Below, one piece after another: positions 35,661 to 47,194 of a stretch of 64,000 nucleotides of DNA; the stretch's first letter is position 1; each line of letters begins with the position of its first letter. Source of the stretch: Certhia americana. Taxonomy: Eukaryota > Chordata > Aves > Passeriformes > Certhiidae. Under the pieces are notes generated by a model. That model made no database searches, was not told the DNA's origin, and saw only the letters and a program-made list of their open reading frames with translations. The translations under genes and the position numbers were made by a program. The stretch spans positions 108,128,944-108,192,943 of the forward strand of contig CM031858.1 in the NCBI GenBank assembly GCA_018697195.1. Direction: 5' to 3'.

Positions 35661-37271
35661 CATGTAGCATGGTGTACTCTGTGTATGCTTGTATAATGCT
35701 GTGTTGCAAAAAAACCTAGAGGGGTTGTTTGTATTTTTTTTTCATCTCCAAACATATTTATTTGTAATTATGTCAGTGTTTATGGAAAAAAATGAATAGT
35801 TTTGCTATCTGAATTTATGGTTGTTGTAAATGAGATGTGTCCTACAATGACTTTTGTTTAACAGTAAAAGTCATTCAAAAATGCCATTATAAAACTCACT
35901 CAGGAGAGCACTAAATTAGCAATAGTTATTTGTCTTTGTGCCTTTGTATGAAGTCTTATGACGTGAACTATTACATGAGAAATGTGATAAGAGGGTGATA
36001 AATATAGTACGGCATCAACATCAGTATTAATGGAGTAGCAGTAATACAGAAAATAAAGTTATTGTCATTTCAAAAAATATTTAACAATTGGAAAGGAAAA
36101 ACAAAGAAGGGAAAGAAGATAGCCATTTCAGGCTGCTGATTTTCAGGAAACATTAGCATTGCAATTATGTAAAGTTTTATAAAACTATTTATAAATGTGC
36201 ATGCACACACTTTTTTGGGTTCGGGTTTTTTTCCTTTTTTTGGTTATACAGTATAATGAGACAGAGATGAATCAATATGGAAAAGAAAACAAGTTGAAAG
36301 TTGTATGATCAACTTGGATCTTCAGACATTCAAGAACAGTTGTTTTTTACTGTTGGTCTTTCATCTTATGTTCCAGCCTTGGGGTGAGGGCAGAAAAAAT
36401 ATAAATACTGTATGTTCCTGAGTTTTTTTTATGACAAGCAAAAGTAAGAAAAGCCAGAAGTCTACAGTGGGAGAGATGTTATAGAAATTCATGCTCAGTC
36501 ATAATTTTAAATGGTGCTTGGTGAGGTATTAAAGCATTTTTCTAATGAGCTCTGACAGATAGATAACCCTTGACAAATTTTTCCTGCACTGTGTACCTCC
36601 CTGGTTGTCTGTGTCACCTTTCTGACGAAGGATACCACCGGAGGGCAGACTCTGGAAGAACAGAACTGCTGCCAGCCTCTCAGTTGCTCCCAAAACTACA
36701 TCTTAGCCAAAATAAACTGTTAAGTAGACAGGCTTAAATATAAACTGAAATGACAGTTTGCAAACTGGAGCAGTGAGTAGTGTAGTTCAAAAAGATGTTT
36801 GCTTTGGTGTCTTTGACCATCAGATTAAGATAATTCTGCCATTCTGCTTTGGCCTAATGACTTTTCCCTGCTTCTGCAACTGGTGCTCTAAAATAGTATT
36901 TGCAAGATACAGATGCTTCAAACCATGAGCCAGTTCTCTAGTGAATCAGATTCTGTACAAGATGAATAGAAATAATGGACACATATCAGAAAATTGTATT
37001 TACTCCTGCCATCACTATGTACATACATCACCTTTATAAGGATGCAGCTGATACACAAAAAAAGTTTCTACAGTAAATTACTGGCTAAAAATTGCATTGT
37101 GCAGGTAGGCTGTTTTGACCTTCATTCTTTGCATAAGAATTCAGTAGAGCTGTGGGGAGGAATTTTTCATGCCTTAAAAGATCTCAGAAATAAGCCTTAT
37201 TTCACAGCTGCATTGAAGAAAAATAATGAAAGTTCAGCATTAAAGATATGTTATGTAGAGGCTGGGATAGC
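35661..37271. other. Unique A+T-rich sequence, no gene seen
   Basis: A T/G-rich low-complexity stretch occurs at 36211-36243. A 163-codon plus-strand frame starts at 36994 and runs through the LTR that follows to 37485, so its second half is LTR sequence. It is judged noncoding. Confidence 0.55.
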
Positions 37272-37631
37272 TGTTGATGTGGTGATGGTAAAGAGAAGCA
37301 GGAAGGGCCTTTGTATGGGATCACAGAGATGTTTATTCCAGCCACACATGCAGGCAGTCCAGGGTCAAAGGCCAGGTTCATGGGAAGGGTCCAGGTTCAT
37401 GTATATGAGTGTTGGGGGCTGGGAGAGCATCAGGGACCAATTATCAGGGGGCATCGGGCTACAAAGGTGGGATTGGAGTATGTGAGCCAATGGGGAAATT
37501 GGGAAGGAGTGATTGAGGGACACAGGGATGGAGAGGGGAATAACAGGGCTGACTGAGGGATCAGAACAGGGGTACATTGGCATAACAGAATAGGGGATCC
37601 TTTGAGAGAAGCCTCTTATGTCTCCTTAACA
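37272..37631 (-). mobile_element. Solo LTR of an avian endogenous retrovirus (minus strand)
   Basis: The 360-bp block reads TGTTGATG...CTTAACA on the plus strand, so it has the TGTT/AACA inverted termini typical of LTRs. Read on the minus strand it has ATTGGCT (an inverted CCAAT box) in the U3-like part, TCATATACATG as a TATA-like element, and a polyadenylation signal GAATAAACATC followed by a T/C-rich U5-like end. It is distinctly more GC-rich than its surroundings. No internal retroviral genes flank it, so it is a solo LTR from recombination between two LTRs. The flanks (ATAGC and TAGGC) give at best an imperfect target-site duplication. Family not assigned. Confidence 0.65.
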
Positions 37632-38076
37632 TAGGCAAAGCCTCTCCACAATGTTTCAGAATTTTATTTGTGCATGTGAAATACTTCATATAGTTTTAAT
37701 ATTATTCTGTAACAGAGAATTGTTTTGAATGTAAAATATCGAAATCTTTTATTTTGAAGCCATGAAAATATGACATTTTGCCTTTGCTGCATTTTAATTC
37801 TGTGTTGCAGTTTTGGGAGATTTTTTCTCTATATATTACTTTCAGAATTATCCTAACTTCAAGAAATGTTTGGTTTTTATGCACAGCCTCTTAAGAACTG
37901 CTCAAATCACCTATTTCTGGAATAGCATTGACATACAGCTAGATACAATCCAAAGCCAGAAACTTGCAAATATGTATTTAGTGACTTAAGGTACAGGATG
38001 GGGAGTGAAGTAACTTGGGATCTCTTTACTTAGAACTAAATTCATGTACACAAGGTATCAAACAAACCAAAACTGT

Positions 38077-38133
38077 CAGGTTGGACAAAATCTCAGAGGT
38101 CTATTCCAACTTAATAGATTCTGTGATGCTGTG
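38077..38133 (+). mobile_element. CR1 LINE 3' tail, plus strand (short)
   Basis: CAGGTTGGACAAAATCTC is followed by 'agaggtctattccaac' and GATTCTGTGATGCTGTG. This is the CR1 3' terminus (GGTTGGACTAGATGATCT-type text ending in ATTCTGTG repeats). Only the last 57 bp are recognisable, consistent with extreme 5' truncation or decay. Confidence 0.75.
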
Positions 38134-38423
38134 TTCTCTTGATGAGGAATTTGAAGAGGTTTTTTGAGAAAATGTAGTGAAATACTCTTTCTCAACCACC
38201 ATGTGTTAATAAAAAAGGATCTTGACTGTTTTTAATGTATTATGACTACTTCACACAGATGATATTAAACGTTCACAGAATATTTGCTTTCTTCAGGGTT
38301 TCAAATGGTTTTGCAATGTTTCAACAGCTCTCTAGTAATTATGAAAATAAATCCCATTAGATGAGAATGGTTAAGATTTGAGATGTGATTTCTTCCAAAC
38401 AAATTATAGCAGGTCTTTTGTCA

Positions 38424-38889
38424 AGGCTTCAACTAGAATACTATATCCAACCTGAATAGCACAATTATGAAAGAGAGTAAAGATGCTTGATAAGAGAACA
38501 GAAGACTAACAACCATGATGTATTTTTAAAATATTTGGATTTGGTTAATCTACAGAAGAGAAAAAAGAAGGATGTGTAATCAAAGAGAATGCCAATAACC
38601 ATCATCTGAGTCCACTGCAGATTGGATAAGAGGTAATAAGTTTAATTTGCAGCAATTTAATTGCAGTCATTTAATTGAGGAGATTTAATTTAGACATTAG
38701 GAAATACATTTTAATTAGGGAAGTAAAGGTCTAATGGAATACAAAGATTGAAATAGATTATTATTATTGAAGAATGTCTAGGACTATCTGAAGAACAGGA
38801 CAGATTAATAACTCTGCAGTAGTTTTGTCTTTGAAATGAAGAGCTGGAGATGAACAGCTTCTAAGGTTCCTTATGGAATGTATTCTATG
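38424..38889 (+). mobile_element. Ancient CR1 LINE, plus strand, with internal tandem expansion
   Basis: The segment follows the last part of CR1 ORF2 and the 3'UTR in order: 'ggcttcaactagaatactat', 'taatctacagaagagaaaaa', 'agaggtaataagtttaattt', 'gacattaggaaatac', 'gagctggagatgaacagctt', 'ctaaggttccttatgg' and a terminal TATTCTATG near 38881. It is much more diverged than the copy at 13839, so it is old. At 38641-38692 the text TTTAATT recurs four times with 14-15 bp spacing, an expansion absent from the CR1 consensus as I know it. No open frame remains. Confidence 0.75.
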
Positions 38890-38892
38890 CTT

Positions 38893-40320
38893 TATAAGTC
38901 TGCCTACAAAATGGGCTAGAACTGAAGAGGCATTGGAAATGCATATCGACAATTGTCACTCCACACCCCCAACCATCCACAAAGTAATTCCCTCCCCAAA
39001 CCTTGCTGTGTATAAATGTACATTTATAAAACATTGCTGTGTTGACACTCTTTTCCCTGTTTGATTTGATTTTGACAGATTGCTGTGAACAAATTCTATT
39101 AACCACAAGTGCTGAGAAAACACTTTAAAGCTGTTACACAGAAATACACCTTGAAAGTGAGTAGAAAAAAAAATCATAAGAAATGGTATTTACACTAGAA
39201 GACTGAATTATGTGGCATATATTATTACGACATATATATTATATAGCTCAGCTATTCAAAGAAGAAAAAACCTAGGGGGTGAGACTGCAACTTCTGATCA
39301 CAAGGTGCAAACAAACTTCATGAGTATTTTCTGGGAAGAAATCAGGGAAGGAAGTTACAGCGCTGTTTGCAAACAAAAACAAACTTGATGGATAGATTTT
39401 TAAGGGCTGAATGAGTTAAATTTCTCCACTATTTTGTCTTTTGGTTTCTCAGCTATCCCTCAGTGTTAGTGTCCACTTTAAGATATTGCTAATTAGAGAA
39501 AGGTTTTTGAGAGAGTAAATCTGACAGAGGAGAGACAGTTTTATTGTGGCTAGGCAAATGAGTCCATGAGGAGGGCAAAGAAATCTTTCTCAAAATCCTG
39601 ACTCCAATAAAACCCTCTTTCTTTCTGGTTATCTGTAATAAAATGTGAAAGCAATGACTTCGTTTATCATGCGCTGAAGGACACCCTGGGAAACCCAGCT
39701 TGAAAAAATGTGGATGATACTGTGGTGGAGGTGATGGGGCCCATAGCTGTTAAAAAAACAAACCTAAAAAGAACAACAAAATGCCTTGACTCCAGAAAGC
39801 AGTAATCCTGCTGTGTCTGTGGCTACTGCCTGTAGTTTGATGGGGTGGGTGGCTCTTCTCCCACTCTTCCCCATCTGCTCCCCCATCTGTCAGATGGTTT
39901 TCCTTTCTTGCCCTTGCCCCAGAACTGATTGGCAGGCATTTGGCAGCTGACATCAAAGTTAAAGTGACTGATGAAAATTCACTGCTTTGCTATTTCTCAC
40001 TGCCTTTGACGACAGGTAGAGGAGAATGTGCATTTCTGAGTATGCATTATTATTTGTAGAACTGAAAGCCTCCACTGACAACTGCTACTGCCTATGAGCA
40101 GGTGCTGATCAATATCCTACTGACAAAGATTTGTAATTCAGCTGTTATTCCAGAGAGCCCTTTATGAACCAGAACTAATTTGCAGTTGGGACAATGCTTG
40201 CAGAGTGCTTCATATATTGGACATGGTTTGCTTTTTACCATACTAAAAGTTTTAGCCTTAATTGTGACTTGTTCTAACATAAATCAAAAAGTAATTGAGA
40301 ATCAGGTTTGTTAACAGGTT
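38893..40320. other. Unique sequence, no gene seen
   Basis: Includes an A+T-rich stretch with short ATAT palindromes (39215-39250). The segment 39720-39960 is GC-richer on its right half but matches no repeat I recognise. Open frames are 60-75 codons. Confidence 0.55.
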
Positions 40321-40322
40321 CA

Positions 40323-40354
40323 AACTGAAGGTTTGAAGGCTCAAACCTTCAGTT
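40323..40354. repeat. Perfect 14-bp inverted repeat (hairpin)
   Basis: AACTGAAGGTTTGA (40323-40336) and TCAAACCTTCAGTT (40341-40354) are exact reverse complements separated by only AGGC. Chance expectation for a perfect 14-bp stem with a short loop in 64 kb is well under 0.01. The stem is too short for a canonical pre-miRNA, and no MITE is recognised around it. Confidence 0.9.
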
Positions 40355-40714
40355 AAGGAAGTCACTCTATTCACTGACCTAGAAAAACAAACAAAAATAG
40401 TTTAGTATGAAAAGACCATCCCTTCATGACCTCAGCAAAAATAGTAAGCCATTTGACTGATGTCTGCTGAGAATGGGGAAAAGAATTAGTCACCGACTTC
40501 AGGTTTCTTGTTGCTATTGAAGAAATATATATATTGAAATGCTGCTAGGAGACATATTTTCCTGGCCACCACTTGTGCTAGAACCCATTTGCTAGGTTTC
40601 TCTGGCTGCAGCCATTTCTTTTTGGAGAACATTGATCACTGCCTTAGTTTAACAGGAGGAAGAGCACAACTAACTGAGCCAAGGAGTGTTCTATAAAGTA
40701 GTAGTGAGGAAATT

Positions 40715-40887
40715 TCATAGAATCATAGAATGGTTTTACTTGGAAGGAATCCTAAAGATCATCTAGTTCCAATCCCCTGCCATGGACTGGGACAATTTGT
40801 ACTACACCAAGTTGCTCAAAGCCTCCTCCAGCCTGTCCTTGAACACTTCCAGGGACAGGGCATCCACAACTACTTAGCCTATTCAAG
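40715..40887 (-). mobile_element. CR1 LINE 3' fragment, minus strand
   Basis: The left edge TCATAGAATCATAGAATGG is the reverse complement of the CR1 3' repeat. It is followed by 'cttggaaggaatcctaaag', 'atcatctagttccaatcccc', 'tgccatggactgggac', 'ctcctccagcctgtccttga' and 'acacttccagggacagggca'. The match ends near 40887. About 170 bp, 5'-truncated, relatively well conserved; with the copy at 13839 it is among the younger CR1 copies here. Confidence 0.93.
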
Positions 40888-43800
40888 GAGGTGGGTGGTT
40901 TCATGAGTGCTCCCATAGAAGTAGACAGGAGAAATTTTAATTTTAAATCTCACATTACTCATACACTCAACCACCCCAAACAATATCCTTTTTCTTTGTG
41001 AAGTACTTTGAAATTTCCTGCTTTCAGAAAAAAACCCGTCACATTTGCAAAATTTTTGTGGAGTGAAACTTCTGTCCTAGACATTGGTCTAATGAATATG
41101 GAATGAAGGACAGGTATTTTCACGCTTTCTTATCTCTCTCTGACCATATGTATTTTCACCAGGGATTTTCCTAGGTTGTCTTGTCTGGTGCTGCATGCCT
41201 TACCCTTCCTATCAACAGTAATTAACATTGTTATCATTATGTATAAAGGAAAGTGGAAAAAAGCAAAGGCTTCGCAGGAAGGGAGAAGACGTTTTGGACG
41301 GACAGTGAGATCCCAGCTCCCAAAGACATGTGTATTATATCTTTCTGATTGTTCTTATAAACAGAATGTCTATGCATGAGCCAAAGAGAAAGGTAGAGGG
41401 AAATAAATACCTTTTTTTAGTGCTCCAACTTGGGAATTTTTGTTGACCTCCAGAGTACTCAGTGGTAAAGGATCTGTCAGATAGAGATGCTTAAAATTCA
41501 GCCTGCATCACAACCTCAAAAGTCTTTGAGAAGCCTTTTCCCACTGCAAGGCTCTCACTCATTTTATGGCATACAGTTGTCATGTGTGAATCTGGGCAGG
41601 ATGGAAGCAGACTTATGGGAAGGGGGCAGCCCTTAGCACAGCCTGAACTTCGCAACTTTCAGGAGACCATTTTAAAGCAAGTCTTGATCTCCACATTAGA
41701 TACCTTTACAATACAGATTTTTATGTACGTAACAGCCCCAGAGGCTGTTCAAAATCTGTGTGGAGACCACACAAAGACTGAATTATTATTCTCCTTGTTC
41801 TGCTTATTAGGATTACACCTCAGTGACTAAACTCATTATTATACAGTGCAGGCAAAACAGCTTAGGCTGTGTCAAAGCAGCAAGCACTTCCCTCGATATA
41901 AAGAGAAAATTGGTTTTACAGCATTGACCAAGACAACTAATGAACCATTCTTCTGCAACATTTGCAATTTGCAGAACCACAAGCTAACACTGCTCCATGT
42001 AATGATAACTTCCTATACAGTATACATTAGGAGAAAAATTGCAAAAGCATTCAGTTTTCACTTTCTCCATAGGTGATGGAAGATGTAAAAATAAATCAGG
42101 TGAATTCTAAATGGTCCTTATGCTGCTCATGTTTGTTTAGAATGACACTGGTGAAATATGAGTTGTTAGCATTGGCTATGAAGACACACAACTAAGATAA
42201 GGCACAGCATTTGTTTGAATCTTCTGATAAAACAAAGAACCTCTCTGCTTTTAGAGTTGCCCTCAAAATATTTCCTTTGGATATGATACTCTAGTTTTGG
42301 TTCCCTTTGCTGTTTCCTGAAGTACTGATGGGTGCCATAGAATGCAAAAAAAGCATACCATACAACATCCTAACAAGCTGACAAAAGATAGACAAGTGTT
42401 AGATGAAGGACCTTTTCAAACCTGATGCTTCCCAAGATACCTATTAACAGGTGAGACAGCAGAAGTTTAATGTGATGTAAAGCAATTGGACAGGAATTGA
42501 CTTGTGTCTGTGTGTACCTGTGCAGCACTAGGAGATGCCACAAAATTCTATTTTATAACTCAGCCATAAACATTTGCTCCAGGCAAAACACAGTACACAG
42601 TGTGCCATCTAGGAAGCAATTTTCATTTAAACAAATTAAAAAATATCAGTTTGCTCTTTTTAGTTTCATGAGAACCAATATTTCCTGTTCCCTTCTTCTA
42701 CCATACATGCACACCACTTTGCATGTCATTCAGTAGGGATTTGATTTATTGGAATCAATTTGCCTAATTATTAGTTCAGAAAACAGAGTAAAGTCTTTGC
42801 AATTATTTTTGGTGGAAGTTTAGTTGTCAGAACAGAGAAATACATAGTGTGAGGTCAAGGTACCTGCCTGTGACTGTGCAGAGTTTCCTAAGACATGTGT
42901 GATCTCCTCTTGGCTTGTCCTGTACTGATAGGCACAGCTTAATTACTACTGCAGAAATTCTCCCCTGATCCTGGAAATTTCATGTTACCAAAGTGACCCC
43001 AACAACATTACTTTCATCTCCTTGCATTTACAAACGTTTCTGGATTTGCCATGCCAGCATATTTGGATTTGCTAACTCTGGAGGAACAGAATTAGGAAAT
43101 TAGAAATCAGGAAGCTTACTTTTTATTGCTTTTTCTTCAAATGTTTGATACAAAACTAATTGCATTCCAGCAAGAAAAGGGGGAAGTTCTGTTTCTCAAA
43201 CCTGGAAACAGAATGATGACAGAAACTCACTAAATGCAGAAAACTAAACACAGAAAATACAAGTCTGAGAACACCCTGCTGCTGGTCCCCTGGTCCTTGT
43301 GGGTAGCTGAAGTGAGGCAGTAGAAAGCAGAAAGTTCTGTCCTACAGAACTCCCCAGTCCTGACTTACAAAACAGGATGCTGAGGCTCCAGTGGAGCTGG
43401 CAATCCAGATCACTAGCACTTTGCCTCATGTGCAGTGAGCAGCAGTGGTAAGGGGGAGTAGATGAGCAATTAGTGGTGTGCTGATGAGTAATTGACACTT
43501 TTGATTTGATTTGAACCAGACTGACATGGGATAGGATGGGAAGCCAGCTGAAAAAAAAGGATGAAATTTTCCTGCTTCAAAAGGAGAGAGGGAAGCAAGA
43601 CTCACTGGCAATATGGTCCTGTATCCTTGGAGGAGGCCACTGAGGGCCATCTCCTTTTCAGCTCAAAGCTCTGTGGTTCATTGAGGGATATGGCTGTTTT
43701 CCAGGTCGTTGTATTTGTGGGATATTCAGAATACTTCAGCAATAGTTTTCACCTCAGGAAGGATGCTGGCTCATGCAGATTTCTGAACATACAATTCTAT

Positions 43801-44845
43801 CAAGTTGATGATTTGAAACCCTTTGAATCTCAATCACAGAGACACTAAAGCATTCTTACACTTTTATTCTCTTCCATTTTCTAGTTTAAAATAGCTTCAA
43901 AATGTATTGGGTAAAATATGGTTTGTGAGCCTCATACATATATTAAAACCAAGGATGCCCCTTGAAGAGTTGTGAAACTCTAAAAGGCATGTCTTGTTGG
44001 GTGGTGAGACCTCATTCCTGGGAGAGGATCTGATTTCATCAGCAATAAACCCAACACAAGCAACAGCTCCTATCTGCATGCACATCTTCACATGTGAAAG
44101 GCAACTTTTTGTGCCCTTCTCTTCATCTATCCTTCTCTACCTTGCATTGTGTGGGAAGGTGAGCATGAGGACATGTATTGCTGTTGGACCTCATGAACAT
44201 AACATTGCTAAAATAAACCTTAAATTGCTGTGAAGCCTGAAAATGCTGATATAGATGATGGACAGGAAACTTCAGTGAAATTTCCTTTGTTTGTTACAGC
44301 ATTTGAATTTTTGCTGATCTTAATCAGTTTCATAGTCTGACTGCAACTAGAAAAGGATTATTTTGCTCTGGAATTTAAGGATGAACATATTTGTTCAGAG
44401 GCTAGATGAGACCAAATTAGAACGTGCTACTGGGGCGTAATAAATTCACAGTAATTGCAAGCTAGTGTTCCTTAATTCTTCAGACACCATCATCAGTAAA
44501 TATTCTGATCCTTTTCATAGTCAGCTCATTTGTGCTTTTGCCCTTATTGAATCAACTGTTGTCTTTTCTTTCATGCTGTCTCCTGAGGGAAACCCCTTCT
44601 AAATCTTTTTGCTTTAATTCCATTAATTGGCATATTGTCTGGTCTTATGTTTCCCCTTCTGGGCCTTGAACTTATGCTCCTTCAGTTCTTAAATTCCTTA
44701 GTTATATTTCTGCAGCTTTGACTGACAACTTGCTTGATCAGAGTACAAAGCATGTGCTTTCTTATCTTTTACTTCCAGGCTAATGTTTAACAATGTAGAC
44801 AGTTTATCAGTCAATTTATTAAGCCAGGGTGAGAGTTCTCTGTTC
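40888..44845. other. Unique sequence, no gene seen
   Basis: Frames up to 95 codons (43561-43848) with no recognisable motif. A perfect 8-bp hairpin with a 3-nt loop is present at 43333-43351 (AGTTCTGT/ACAGAACT), within chance expectation. No transposon or RNA gene is seen. Confidence 0.55.
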
Positions 44846-44945
44846 TGAATTAATCACAAAAATCAATAATAATCAATTCACTTATTCTAGGATACATTAA
44901 ATTATTATTAACTATAATAATTAAAAATAAATAATTTAAAGGTCC
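44846..44945. repeat. A+T-rich (AAT-like) low-complexity sequence
   Basis: Repeated AATAAT/ATTATT text including a perfect 9-bp inverted repeat (44900-44922, loop TAACT). Composition alone can explain it. Confidence 0.7.
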
Positions 44946-45308
44946 TCAAGCCTTTAATGATTTATGGATAGTTCTTCTTTTGCCCTTTGCTGGAAACTTG
45001 CACATTTTGAATCCTTTCTCAGAGACACTAATGAAGACAGCAACTAAATCATACAGCCTTTTCAGTATGAAAGACTAGAAGGTGAAAGTTTTGTTTTCAG
45101 CATCATAACTTCTCCCTTTTATTAGGAGAAGAATGAGTGTGCAGGAAGCATGCAACATGAAGGAGAACAAAATAGTTTGGCTGAAGCATTATTGCAGTAG
45201 CAAAAAAGAAAGGGTTGAAAAACATAGACTTAATATTATTCCTACTCAATACATTTTATGGTTATAATAAACTGAATAAATGATACACTGGAAACCTTTG
45301 GGTTTTTC

Positions 45309-45331
45309 TTTTTTTTTTTTTTTTTTTTTTT
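45309..45331. repeat. T23 homopolymer
   Basis: 23 consecutive T, preceded by a T-rich approach. To the right no minus-strand retrocopy is recognisable. The 128-codon frame 45330-45716 has no known motif. Confidence 0.95.
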
Positions 45332-45723
45332 GCACAGTACACATAAAACCCCATGTATTATCCTTACTGTAAGTTACTCACAGAAATTATATCAAAATGT
45401 AGTCTTGAGTAAATCTTCTATGCAATCAACCAAACTGAAAAAAAAGCAGGACAGAAAGACGTCTAAGGTAATGATGAGTTTAAGTAAAAGCAGAATGTTT
45501 GCATCATTCAAAAAAATTTATGCAATCTGGTCTCCCTTACATAACATGCCCTTGATCTTTACAGAATATAAGGTGCTGTTTTCAAGGGGGAGAAGAACTG
45601 GTTCCATAAATGCTTTTCTCAGGGCCCAGGAAGATTCTGATATGAAAACCAGCAGTGTTCTAAACATCAAAAAGTTTTACTTTGTATCTACTCCTTGCTG
45701 TAGAGCAAGAGTGTGACAAGTGC

Positions 45724-45826
45724 TTATATACATACATATATATACACATATACATATATATATGCACATATATATATACACATATACATATACATATATA
45801 TATACACATATGTATATAAGTATGTT
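45724..45826. repeat. Compound TA/CA microsatellite
   Basis: About 100 bp of interleaved TATA and CATA units, with recurring CATATA and TATATACACATA blocks. Isoleucine/tyrosine/histidine-rich frames open on both strands across it are artefacts of the repeat. Confidence 0.95.
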
Positions 45827-45829
45827 GAG

Positions 45830-47150
45830 AATTGGTCATGTCATGATTCACAGCAATATGACCTCTCATTTAATCAATAGACCATATTCATATTTTTTTT
45901 CCTCAGGCAAGCACTCATTCAATCCAAAACCTGAGGAAAGGATGACTTGAAATCCAAGAAAGTGCTGACAGTGTAGAGTTCTGGACAACTGAACAACTTC
46001 AAAGAGGATTTTTCTGTTATAATAATTAAGTGTGGCCCATGCACTTAAATTGAATGAAAAAGAAATTGTATGTATAGTTCATCGTGTTTCACTTCAGAAG
46101 TGTTTGGTTGCTAGAAGTGACATAAGACCCACCTGACTTAGCTTGTGTATTTGTTTATTCATAGTGCCCGGATGGTAATAGCAAGATTAGAAAGACAGAC
46201 TCCTAGGAAGTGTTTGAGTCACTCAGCTTTGTCAAAAGTTCTGAATTTCACTTGGATCCCATAGTGACACAACCCAAATAAATAATTGCAAGAAGTGTTG
46301 CTTAGCCGTATACAAGGAGGAAAGAACTATAACATGTTCTTTTCAGCTATCACTCTTCTTACCTAGAAGAGTCTTTCCTTCGTATTCTTCTCAAAATACT
46401 GATTCTTAACTTTTCATCTATGTCTCTGGCCAATATTAAATGAAAAAGCCCACCAAGCTGCAGAAATTAATCTAGTCTCTGCTCCAGAACTACTTCAAGG
46501 TGGGTGTACATACTAAAAATGTAGTTTGAAAACTTTAGGGATGTCCTTGTTAACATGGACAACATCTGCCTTAAATACATCTTATGAGACTCTTAATAAA
46601 ACTTGTTCAAGTTTCAATCTGCACTGCCCCTTCTGAAAGCTGTCTGAATTTCAGTGCTCTGCTCTTTACAAACCTTTCTATTTCCAGTCTGAATACATTC
46701 CTTGTCAGTTTATTTGTGCTCATGACAATGTACTAAATTAAACAGATTCTTTTTCATTTTGATTTTAAAGTGCTTTTCATGAGTATTTGTGTATGATGAA
46801 CCAAAAGATCAACTAACTGAGAAACTTGAACTGAGGTTTACTGCAAATATTTCCATGAAACCTGCACTTTATATTGACTTTTAAGGGAGACTAAATGTTC
46901 CTTTACTGGCAAAGCCAGAATTTTCAGTTTTCAGCTTTGTGAGATACCCAGCTCAATGAGAGCAGGTTTCAGATATCAGGCAGTGCTTGGTATCTTGCAA
47001 ATGGTTGTGTGTTTTCAGTGTCTTAAGGTTTGAATTTTATTTTGTTCAAATCTTCTCTGCTTTTTCCACGTTTCTCTTGCTATGTTTTAAACCAGCAGGT
47101 CACCAGGGGAACTTAGCAGAGAATGGTGTGCAGGCAAGAAGTGACTCTCC
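45830..47150. other. Unique sequence, no gene seen
   Basis: Only short frames. No repeat family recognised. Confidence 0.55.
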
Positions 47151-47152
47151 AA

Positions 47153-47194
47153 AGATTTTCAGATTTTCAGGTTTCCAGATTTTCCAGATTTTCC
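47153..47194 (+). repeat. Minisatellite-like tandem repeat, AGATTTTC unit x5
   Basis: Five consecutive units are read directly: AGATTTTC, AGATTTTC, AGGTTTCC, AGATTTTCC, AGATTTTCC (8, 8, 8, 9 and 9 bp). Flanking DNA is unique. Confidence 0.9.

Noticed and set aside
36994..37485. 163-codon open frame (+)
   Set aside because: Its second half lies inside the minus-strand LTR starting at 37272, so it is not a gene.
43333..43351. AGTTCTGT/ACAGAACT palindrome considered as a steroid-receptor element
   Set aside because: The half-sites are in the everted order, not the AGAACAnnnTGTTCT arrangement, and 8-bp stems are common by chance.
45660..45950. Ile/Tyr/His-rich frames on both strands
   Set aside because: Translation of the TA/CA microsatellite.
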